This document shows positions 27,418 through 36,446 of a DNA stretch of 64,000 nt, in pieces. The stretch is from positions 5,094,001-5,158,000 of the forward strand of contig CM034108.1 of assembly GCA_019914945.1 (NCBI GenBank). The letters are read 5' to 3'. The notes below the pieces were generated by a model. The model ran no database searches, was not told the DNA's origin, and worked only from the letters and a program-made list of their open reading frames with translations. The stretch is from Typha latifolia (taxonomy: Eukaryota > Streptophyta > Magnoliopsida > Poales > Typhaceae). How positions within the stretch are numbered: position 1 is the stretch's first letter; the number at the start of each line of letters is the position of its first letter. Both the position numbers and the translations under genes were made by a program.

Positions 27418-27675
27418 CAGGAGTGACAAATATTGACCCGACCTAATAATGTAGCTATTAATCGGGTTTAGGTTTAGTCTAATGAGATTCAGATTATAAA
27501 TGGGTCAACCCACCTAAACAGATTAATAATCGGGTCATTCTCGTGTTTATATCAATGATATGTTTTAACTCGTTTGACCCATTTAAGTATACGGGTCGGG
27601 TCGAGTCAACCCGCCAACCCGCAACCCATTAATATATAAAAAAGAACTTCCATTTATGTGTACTAATTCCATTTG

Positions 27676-27712
<37 letters not shown>

Positions 27713-28770
27713 AAACTTCTAACCTAACCTATCCTATCTCACCCTGTCACCATCTCACCCAGCCGTCTCCACCAAATCTTAATCCTTCCCTATCCACCAT
27801 CATCCTCTCCCCTCCACTACCTCTCACTCTCCACAATCGGCAACCACTCTCCCCAATGCTACCTCTCACTCTCCTCTTCGGCCCTCCTCTCCAACAACAT
27901 TCCCGCACTCCCCTCCTCCCTCAGCTACCTCTTACTCTCCTCTCCAGCGGTTCATCAAGAGTAGCCTCCCCTCCTCCCTCATTACCTTTTACTCACCTCC
28001 AACCGCATCTTTGACTGCACCAACTAGGTCCTTCCCCGCTTCTTCCATCTCGTTTTCCTCGATAGATCTAGAGATCTAGGGGATGATTGAGGAGCAATCT
28101 CCTTTTTGGCGTTATCCTCGCCCTTATCTCCTCTCTTCGCTACCTTTCACTCTCCTCCAACCGCCTCTCCATCTTCGATCGTACCACTCTCCCATATCGT
28201 CTTCCTCGGTAGATTTGGAGCTCGCTGCCAAGGGAGCTAGAGCTAGGACTTTGTCGCCATGGAGGTTTGCTCCTGGAGTCTTATTGTCGCCGATACCTTA
28301 ATCTCCGCTGCCGCTTCGCTAACTCCCACAATGCCTCCACCGTTGGAAGCCAAGCCAGTTGAATTTGTTTACTAAATATTTTTGTAATATTGTAAATCTG
28401 TTAGATTTGTGTAATTGTGTGATATATTATTTTGTTAGTTTGGTTAGGAAATTATGGATATATTCTAAAAATATTGTTGTATTAAGATTATAGTAATCTT
28501 GTAAACGGGTGAATCTTGTCAGTGTAAAATGGGTGAATTGTGTTGTGTAGATCAGTTAGTCATGTTATTTGTGTCGTGTAAATGGGTTAAATATGTTGTA
28601 TAAAAATACAAGCCGTTTATTAAACTAGTTAAATGGGTTTTGTCGTGTTACCCGTTTAATAAACGAGTCGTGTTTAAAAAATTTGACCCGTTTAATAAAC
28701 ATGTTGTGTTCATGTTTGTACTTTTTTGACTAACCCAAACTCGACTAACCTAACTCTATTGCCACCCCTA
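27418..28770. mobile_element. hAT-like non-autonomous element with GGGTCGGGT-type subterminal repeats
   Basis: The left end caggagtgacaaatattg (27418) pairs with the right end ctattgccacccct (to 28770), giving the hAT-style terminus YAGGGGTGRCAA. Flanking 8-mers aactcgag and aacacaag agree at 6 of 8 positions, as expected for an old 8-bp target-site duplication. Subterminal zones are filled with gggtc, gacccg and cgtgtcgtgt words. No transposase is visible. The interior at about 27720-28330 is unusually CT-rich and coding-like, with a TA microsatellite before it. Confidence 0.6.
27679..27710. repeat. TA microsatellite
   Basis: Sixteen TA/AT dinucleotides in a row inside the hAT-like element. 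Confidence 0.95.
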
Positions 28771-29405
28771 AACACAAGTTGAGATTTCATCTTAATTTTT
28801 TAGCTTGGTTCATGTTCAAGTTGAGCCTAACATAAGCAAGACCTAGCTCGCTCGTGTTCGTATTGTTGCCTCCCTTGATTCAATATAATACCCCTCAACT
28901 TCATACTCAAATAGGTATCTTTTAGTCAAAAACTAAAGAGCTATAATAAGTAAACATAGCTCATTGTTTATCTTTTACTCAAAAAGAGTCTGTAGGCTAA
29001 TCATAAGTTAATATATGAGCTAGTCTTCTTCAATATATAAGTTGGACATATGTGCCAGTTCTTTCAAGAAATGGGTCATAAATAGACTAAACCACTAGTC
29101 ATGATAGATCAAAGCAAGCGCACATAGATGCAATCCAATTTAATATTTTTTTCATGAATAAAATTGATCCACATTTAAATTTGTGATCTCCTGCTATGAG
29201 TGGATAAGCTACTACCAACTCACTACATTGTAGTGGTGGTTGTGACAAAGCTTGGTGTTAGCATGTTAGTTGGAAGAAAAGCTTTAATGTGGCCAGAATC
29301 TCTTGGCAGGGTGTGGTCGCATTTCTACGTTCTGGTTGTGGGAGCATTCGGCAGCATTGTTGTGCTATGGAAGCCATGCATTGGGTGGCTAGATGTGGTG
29401 GCAGT

Positions 29406-29951
29406 TAGACATGATAACCGGGCGGGCCGGGCCGGGCTTTTCGGGCCAAGCGGGCTTAAGTCTTTGTTCACGGCCCGACCCATTAATCACTCGGGCCGGG
29501 CCGGGTTCGGGCCGGGCTAGAATAGTCTAGCCTGTTACCACCCGTTGGCCCGTGAGAGATCGGGCCGGGCCAGCCCAACCCACCAATCACTCGGCCCAAC
29601 CCATATTTCAGCTATTTTTAGAATTTTTTTAACTATTAGTTTTTTTAAAATATTTATATTCCTCTATTTTAAAAAAATTAAAATTTTTTAAAAGTCTGCT
29701 TAAAATAATGCAAAATGGTATAATACTAAAATTTTTTACTGTAGCAATGGTAAATTACTGTAGCAAAATGGGCAAAGCACTATAGCAGACGGGCGGGCTT
29801 AGTTGCGGGCTAAACGGGCGGGCTTTCGGGCCGGGTCGGGCGGGCAAAGTGCTGGCCCGTGCCGCCCATGGGTAGTTCGGGCTCGAGCCGGGCCGGGCCT
29901 AAACCGGGTCCGGGCCGGGCATGGGCGGGCTGGGCCATTTGATCATGTCTA
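29406..29951. mobile_element. GC-rich hAT MITE inside the LINE
   Basis: The terminal inverted repeat tagacatgat (29406) / atcatgtcta (ending 29951) is flanked by perfect 8-bp duplications gtggcagt (29398-29405 and 29952-29959), diagnostic of the hAT superfamily. Subterminal regions are dense in gggccggg/cgggcggg words in inverted arrangement around an AT-rich core (about 29600-29780). There is no transposase. Removing the element and one duplication copy restores an unbroken reading frame through the LINE endonuclease-like segment. Confidence 0.88.
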
Positions 29952-30169
29952 GTGGCAGTTTTAAGGTATGACGTACATGCAGTCATCTCCTCGCCTGAGG
30001 GAAACACATGCATATTTCATTTATCTATGTAAACTTTCATTGTGAGCTGCAGAGGCAAACTAGCAAGGCTCAAAGCCGTTTTGATTTGAACACTTGTTGA
30101 TGGAATATGAAGAAAGCAAGGCTATCATGAAGTATGGAAAGGAAGCAATCACATGAGCTACATGCAAAA

Positions 30170-31063
30170 TATTACAAATCAGATTTAGGATGATCTGTTT
30201 GTAGGATGGTTATGAAAATTTAGGTGAAGGTAGCTTCTTGAGTTAGAGTTCTAATGGCTCTAGTTTTATCTAAATTGGAGGTTGAGATAAAAAGTTAAAA
30301 ATAAAAAGATGGAGATAGGTCGGAGAGGGCAGAACGATAATTATCCGATGTTGTGGTGGTCGCCAGATGGTGGCGGATGGGCAAGGGCGGTGGTGGATGG
30401 TCGTATAGTAGGGTGGCTCCTAGAGGTAGGAGGTGGCTAGGGTTTGAAAGGTTTGGAGGATCTACGGCTATGATCTACCCCTAAAAAGATAAAAACGATC
30501 TAACAGCTATGATAAAATAATAAATATGATAATAAGAAAATAACTAAACTCAATTAATTCTCAATACTTGATACTTGGATTTTTTGCATTCTTAATAAAG
30601 AAACCTAACATTTTTATATATAGAGGTTGGTTACAACGAGTCCCACTAGAACTAGCCCTAAAGGCTGACACATCGAATTGGGACTTACCTTAAAGACTTA
30701 CATGACTTAGTTGGATTTGCCTTAAAAGCTTATTTGATTTAAGTAGACTTACTTTAAGAGCCGTCGTGACTTATTTAGACTTGCCTTAAGGACTGTCATG
30801 ACTTATTTCGACTTGCCTTAATAACTCATATTACTAGACTTGTCTAAAAAGCTTACATCATGAAATAATTAAAATATAAATAGACTCGACTTAAGAGTTG
30901 TCGTGACTTATTTAGACTTGCTTTAAGGGCTGTCATGACTTATTTCAACTTGCCTTAATGACTCACATTACTAGACTTGCCTAAAAAACTTACATCATGA
31001 AATAATTAAAAGATAAATAGACTCGACTCGACTCGACTTAACCCACGTAGTCGGATCGTAACA
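30170..31063 (-). repeat. Left LTR, inverted
   Basis: This is the reverse complement of the 33268-33966 LTR by eye throughout, diverged and about 195 bp longer. About 137 bp of the excess is a tandem duplication at 30757-31030. Its outer end (tattacaaatc) matches the reverse complement of ...gttcgtaaca; its inner end is ggatcgtaaca at 31063. Confidence 0.8.
30757..31030. repeat. 137-bp tandem duplication inside the left LTR
   Basis: 30757-30893 (starting agagccgtcgtgactt) is repeated at 30894-31030 (starting agagttgtcgtgactt) with few changes. Both copies share catcatgaaataattaaaa and end in atagactcgac. The right LTR has only one, more diverged, equivalent. Confidence 0.85.
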
Positions 31064-32160
31064 ATCCACCATGCTTTCGACCACCTTGTCCTCAAGGTGT
31101 CCATGGTAGTTTTCAAACCTTCATTTGCTCTCGAACTTTATATCCTCGATCTTTGTGTGGGTCTTGTCTACCACGAGGTGGATGGGCCTATGGTGGGTTC
31201 TGCTCTAGGGCCCACCATTTTGAGCCATGGTCTGTCCTAGCCGCGAGTGGCTCGAGCCAAGGTCTTAGCACATGCGGTTTAAGCCATAGCTTAGCTGGTC
31301 CAAAGAAGGTGCTGACTGCCCTCCACTGACCTACACTGTGAGTGTCGTCGGTCACGGCAAAAATAGCCCAACCACGGCCTCCAACTTCAAATCGTGAAGG
31401 AAGTGGAGAGGAGACCCAACCGTCGACGAGAACCCTTCCTTTAGTCATGGAGGAACACCTTCCATCCCTACAAGCCAAGCCCGTCGCTGCATTGACTCTG
31501 GAGCAGCAGCCAGAGACGACCACCGAGTTGTCTTCCCCACCCGCAGTAGGAGCTAGGGCTGAAAATCGTAGCCTCCCACCGGTAGCCATCCGATCTCTCT
31601 TGGCCCCCGCCTCCATGTTCGGTCCCTTCGATGGGACCCCCGCACCTGAGCCCCGACCACTATTCGCGCCGGCACCGGCTGGAAGATTGCCAACAATGGC
31701 GGTTCGCGCTGTAGCAAATCCGCGACTAGTGGTCGCGGGTCTGACGCTCCCACACCCACCGGTGACCACGGTTGACGGTCGGCTAGTGGTGGCTGCCGTA
31801 GCCGCAGGCAACCATCGGGTGGCTGAACCCAACAGCCACAGCTGCGGGAAGCTACCCCTACGTCGGGGTGGCTCCACCATGACTTTTCGCCGCCGCTGCG
31901 CTCCTATAGTGGGGCCAATGGTCCCTTCCACAGTCGCCAGGGATCGGTGTACCGGCTGGCAAAGCACCAGGGCCGTCGCTGCATCAGCTCAAGCCCGAGC
32001 TCGAGTTTGGCCCTCCACCGCCGCTTAGTGTCGTTCCATTGCCGTGAGGACCAACCAAGGGTCTACTACAGGCGACCCCCGACCGAACCCAGCCACCGCT
32101 GCCTAATCTGCACCCTGTGCTGCGCCCCTAGTCCGAATTCTAAATTTAGCCTTAGGGTTA
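31064..32160. other. GC-rich leader-like interior of the palindromic LTR element
   Basis: This GC-rich stretch is open on both strands over about 31190-32030 (about 230-260 codons each), but the predicted products are low-complexity Pro/Ala/Arg-rich and resemble nothing I know. It sits where an untranslated leader would precede gag. The open frames are best explained by base composition. Confidence 0.45.
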
Positions 32161-33230
32161 GGTTATCGGAACAAAGGAGATGAAGTGAACGCTTTTTGAG
32201 ATAGGCCAAATTTTCATGAATTGGTTCGACCACCTCGAACCAGTTTGGAACCCATGAACAAGACCCCGAGCACGAGTATGAGCCCGAGGAAGAATGGTGG
32301 AATGAACCGGTGGGCCCGTGTCGTCAAACTAAGATGAACCCACATGTAGCCCGGGGGCGACATGAGCCAAACCCGTGGGCCTATGACCCACGAGACTAGC
32401 CTCGACCCTGAGGTCACTTCGCCTACGATGATAGACCACATTTTGGGATCGAAAGTTGGATCGTCAAACTTGATTTTTCAAAATTTTCTAGAGGAGACTC
32501 GCTAGACTAGACCTATCTAGCGGAGTGGTTTTTCACATACCATGGCATGCCTGACCACTAGAAGGTCCAGCTAGCCTTATTCCACTTCAAGGGCATGGCA
32601 ATTAGGTGGTACCAATCGGCTGAGCAAACTCGACCATTCGAGTCGCGGTAGGACTTTGCGAATGCAATTTGTGCTTAGTTTGGTCTGACCCAGTACGAGG
32701 AACTTTTAGGCCATATTAACTAAGCTGACTCAATCAACAATAGTTCGAGCTTACAGGGAGGAGTTCGAGCGAATATGCAACCGAGTCATTAACTAGTCTG
32801 ACTCAGCCTTGAAGAGTAATTTCATTAGTGGGCTCAAGCCTGACATTCAGGCTGAGGTCAAGGCTTTGAGACCCATTACTTTTGATAAGGCCTTCTCCTT
32901 AGCTGTCCTGATGGAGTCTAAGTTAGATCAGCTGAACTAGATCTGCAAGGAGGAGAGAAGAAAGACGGCCCAAGCCCACGACGTACTAGAGACGGTATCT
33001 GCCTCGACTCAGCCTAACTGAAAGATGATCACGCACAGCTTTGTACCCAACGACTTGGAAGAGCATCGAAGAAAAGGCTTGTGATCTTACTGTGATGACC
33101 GATTTACCCCCGATCATAAATGCAAGCTCTAGCTAGCTCACGTCATGTTCCTAGGCGGACTAGAGGAAGGCGAACCCGAATCCATTGATTGACATGATAA
33201 GTTGTATGAGTATAAGAATGTGAGAGACTG
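32160..33230 (+). pseudogene. Decayed retrotransposon gag (Ty3/Gypsy-like)
   Basis: With stops and frame breaks, the plus strand reads gag-like motifs: KLDFSKFSRGDSLD (about 32466), LALFHFKGMAIRWYQSAEQ (about 32573) and a knuckle-like stretch ending FTPDHKCK (about 33100-33130). The order matches gypsy-type gag (capsid-like retrotrans_gag domain, then a zinc-knuckle region). Protease, reverse transcriptase and integrase are absent: the 3' LTR begins within about 140 bp of the knuckle. This is a gag-only, non-autonomous, dead element. Confidence 0.7.
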
Positions 33231-33267
33231 GTCACCTTAACGATAAGGTGTCGGAAGCATGGTGGAT

Positions 33268-33966
33268 TGTTACGATCTGACCACATGGGTTAAATCGAGA
33301 GTCGAGTCGAGTCTAGTTTAGTCATGTGAGCTATTAAGACAAGTCAAAATAAGTCATAATAACCCTTAAGGCAAGTGTAGTTAAGGCAAATCCAAATAAG
33401 TCTTGACAGCCCTTAATGTAACTCTAATTAAGTCATGTAAGCATTTAAGGCAAGTCCTAATTCGAGTCGTATCAACCTTTAGGGCTAAGCCCGAGTATGA
33501 CTCGTTGTACCCCATCTCTATATATAGAAGGGCATGACTTCTTTATTATTCAGGCAAGAATCGAAGTATTCAAGCATTGAGAATTAATTGAATTTAGTTA
33601 TTTTCTTATTATCGTATTTACCATTTTATCTTAGCCGTTAAATTGTATTTACCTTTCTAAGGGTATATCATAGCTGTAGATCCTCCAAAGCTTTCAAATC
33701 CTAGCCACCTCTTACCTCCAACAGTCACCCTACTATACGGCCATCCACCACCGCCCTTGGCCGCTCGCCACCCTCTGACGACCGTCGCAACGTCGGATAA
33801 TTACTGTTCCACCTTCTCTAACCTATCTCCACTATTTTTAACTTTTTATCCCAACCTCCGATTTAGGTAAAACTAGAGCCATTATAACCCTAACTCACAA
33901 GGTTACGCCCACCTAAATTTTTATTATTTTCTTATATATGGATTAGTCCAGATTTGGTTCGTAACA
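33268..33966 (+). repeat. Right LTR (plus orientation)
   Basis: It starts TGTTACGATC and ends TTCGTAACA, with extended TGTTACG/CGTAACA inverted ends and a TATA-like tatatataga at 33519. It is followed by caaaa at 33967-33971, identical to the pentamer before the left LTR. Confidence 0.82.
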
Positions 33967-33971
33967 CAAAA

Positions 33972-36091
33972 CTTCATGCACATAATGTATGCTACTCAGA
34001 AGGCCTTCAAGGAATAGAGTAGTTGCTGCATTGGAGATGTGGAGGATTGGCTTAGAAAGGTGCAATGTGCCATTAAGAAGCTTGAAGGATGGGATGTAGA
34101 GTGGGGGCTGAGATAGGACGAAGCTTATATAATCTATAAACTACCTTGAGTAGGTAGATTAACCTAAAGTGGTTGGTGAGCTCTTGACTTTGCTGGGTAC
34201 ATGACAGGGACAAGAATACCTCCTTCCACCTCATTGCCAGTATTAGAGATTGGAGGAATCACATAATAGGCTTGGCTGATAAGCTAGGGGCTTGGACCAT
34301 GGATTAGGATGGGATTAGATCTATGTTCCAAGCTTATTACATGGAGCTGTGGGGGTCGATGCTGGAGACAAGTTCAACAAATGAGTGGAAGATGCTTCAG
34401 GCCATCCCGACAATAAACGAGGAGGTGGCTTAAAGGCTGGTTGATCCGATCTGCTTGATGGATATTAGAGCTACAATCTACAACAGGCCTTGGGGCAAGA
34501 TGTTGAGCTCTAATGGGATATAGACTGAGGTTTACACGGAATACTTGTTGGAGATAGTCACCCACCTACGCAAGGCTGTGGCAGAGTTCTTCATGAAGGG
34601 TAGATTGCCGAAATAGTGGGGGCGTACGTATATCACCCTAATATCGAAGAAGGATAACCTGATGTCGGTCAAAGATTGTCGGCTAATAGCCTTGTGTAAC
34701 ATGGCTTATAAGGTGATAGCCAAAATCCTTGTTGATCAGATGAAGCCGCTGCTTCACAAACTCATTGAATCGGAGCAAGCAACATTCATCTAAGGCAGAT
34801 CTATACATGACAACTTTGGCGGTGTAGAAAATCGCCCACTTGATGGTAAGCAATTAGAATTCCCCGACGATTATGCTAGCTAAGATGGGTATGGAGAAAG
34901 TTTATGACAGACTCTCGTGGAAAGTGATAATGTGAACTCTGGAACTAATGAGGTTCCCGGCTAAGTGGTAGGGATGGATTTGAGCCTATATTGAATTCCT
35001 CAGGTTCGGGCTTCTAATTAACGGCTTGAGGGAAGAGTGGATCATCCCGCGTCATGGCACTTGCCAAGGTGACTTTTTATCCCCATATTTGTTTATCATT
35101 TGTTCATAGTTGTTAACGTCCATACTCAATAAGAAGATGGAGCTTCGGTTACTTGATGCGTTCAACTCCGAGGAGGGCAAGGTGGTGCATCTTCTTTACA
35201 TTGATGATCTTCTCCTAATAACTAAAGCAGATCGAAGTAATGCTGAAGAATTAATAGGTGCCTTAGATCAGTATACCTGACTCACAAATCAAAAGGTCAA
35301 CAAAGACAAGTCCAAGCTTTTATACCTTCGTGGATGGAGGAAGATGCTAAGAAAGAGGTCTATAGTATAAAACAGCTTGAGAAGGCTAAATTGTTGTTCA
35401 CTTATCTCGGTATCAAAATCTCTGGTCAACGCACCCCGATGCTTATCCATCAAAACTTGGTGGAACGAGTGTGTCAGAAACAATCTAACTGGAAGAGGAA
35501 TGTCTTATCTTTAGCTGGGAAGATAACTCTTGTGCAAGCAACCTTGGCGACCATCCCATATGGGCTCGATGTGGCTGCCAAAATCTATCCTAGAAGAGAT
35601 CTCTAGGATTGCCAGGTCTTTCCTATGGGAAAAGAGCGCAGAGCGGCGCGACTTTCACCTTGTCAGTTGGGAGACCATTCTAAAGGGTAAGATTAAATTA
35701 GCAGGATTTGAGTCTATTTTTGAAATCTTTGCTGAATTTTGTGAGGACAAAGCTATACAGATAGCACATTTGAAGGCGTAAGGGAAACCTGTAAGATTAT
35801 AGTAGAGACAGATGCTCAGACCGTGGTCAAAATATTCCAAGGCAGCAAAGCCTTTGAGGCTTGGTGAACTGCCTTGCACTTCTAGCATCGTTCATAAATA
35901 TCGTGTTTACTCACACATATGGAGGAGGCAATAGAGTTGCGGACAGGAGGAAGGTGAGGCTCTTTGGACGCCTAGCCTAAGGAGTTTCTTTGACATTATT
36001 GTATTTGATAGTTAAAAGAGTGACTTGGATTGATGTAAGCACCAGCTAAACTTCTGCTCCTTTCAATCAAAAAAAAAAAAGAGAGAAAAAA
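33972..36091 (+). pseudogene. LINE ORF2 remnant: reverse transcriptase and RNase H-like tail
   Basis: Broken frames read reverse-transcriptase motifs in the right order: GRTYITLISKKDNLMSVKDC (about 34620), NMAYKVIAKILVDQMKPLL (about 34700), SEQATFI (about 34775), then YLGIKISGQRTPM (about 35404) and LSLAGKITLVQATLATIPYG (about 35506-35568), the standard plant LINE signature. An RNase H-like segment with a DAQTVVKIFQGSKAFEAW stretch follows near 35815. An A-rich tail closes it at 36069-36091. Numerous stops and frameshifts show it is inactive. Confidence 0.82.
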
Positions 36092-36108
36092 GACAAAGCT
36101 TGGTGTTA

Positions 36109-36446
36109 AGTCCTCAGTGTTGGAAGTCGCTTATTCCTCTAATCATATTAAGATAGATTTATTTTCAGAAAATTGCTCAACATCTCTGAGTTCTTGACCA
36201 CGTTGCATCGTCCCTACGTAGCAAATTCCTGCATCTACCTCTACAAGCGATCCACTACCGTTCATTTACCAGCTCGTCAATCAGCTCTTTCTCTCTCGTC
36301 CCCTCCTCTCTCTCTAGATCGGCATCTCCGCATCAAGCATCAAACCCTACCCCGCCTTAAATTATACCCAAAGGCCAAGAAAAAAATTCGCAATTCCAAG
36401 AAGAATCGGAAGCTCTCCATCTCCAATTCATTCACCATCTCGATCG
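36109..36446 (+). promoter_or_regulatory. VPS35 proximal promoter and 5' leader
   Basis: Only about 340 bp separate the LINE end from the VPS35 ATG. The last 200 bp are CT-rich leader-like sequence with an aaaccctac telo-box-like word near 36343. Any more distal promoter element lies on the far side of the 6.8-kb nest, left of 29244. Confidence 0.5.

Larger units (their letters stand above)
27295..28870. mobile_element. Outer hAT-like shell hosting a second element
   Basis: Sequence on both sides of the 27418-28770 element shares short words typical of one element type (left: cgagcaag, ccaaacacaaactcgag; right: aacacaagttgag, gcaagacctagctcgctcgtg). This suggests the inner element landed in an older hAT-type element. 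Exact termini are not visible. Confidence 0.3.
30170..33966 (+). mobile_element. Palindromic LTR element: inverted LTRs around a decayed gag, 5-bp TSD
   Basis: The right LTR (33268-33966) reads TGTTACGATCTG ... GGTTCGTAACA on the plus strand. The left LTR (30170-31063) is the same sequence on the minus strand. Both carry the TATA-like tatatataga on their own sense strand (33519 for the right one). The element is bounded by identical caaaa pentamers at 30165-30169 and 33967-33971. Sequence just inside both LTRs is also inverted-similar for at least 40 bp (agcatggtggat and a ggacaaggtg / gataaggtg word). A normal element would have direct LTRs, so the 5' end has been replaced by an inverted copy of the 3' end. 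There is no pol. Confidence 0.82.
29244..36108 (+). mobile_element. LINE insertion with 17-bp target-site duplication, disrupted by two nested elements
   Basis: The 17-mer gacaaagcttggtgtta occurs at 29244-29260 and again at 36092-36108, directly after an A-rich tail (36069-36091). LINE sequence occupies 29261-29405, 29960-30169 and 33972-36091. The first parts match an endonuclease-like segment (GAFGSIVVLWKP). The last part holds decayed reverse transcriptase and an RNase H-like tail in the plus direction. The whole is riddled with stops and is far shorter than a full LINE, so it is an old, internally deleted, non-functional copy. Its 3' end lies about 340 bp upstream of the VPS35 ATG. Confidence 0.85.

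Noticed and set aside
28083..28301. Possible small gene inside the hAT-like element
   Set aside because: 72 codons, CT-rich composition, no domain and no visible splice context. Kept only as possible captured cargo in the findings.
29200..30013. Open frames with GRAGL-type sequence near 29200-29520 and 29810-30013
   Set aside because: They run into the GC-rich MITE and combine LINE endonuclease remnant with MITE sequence.
31188..32028. Long overlapping open frames on both strands in the GC-rich interior of the LTR element
   Set aside because: The products are low-complexity Pro/Ala/Arg-rich, overlap on opposite strands and sit in a leader-like position of a dead retroelement. High GC explains the lack of stops.
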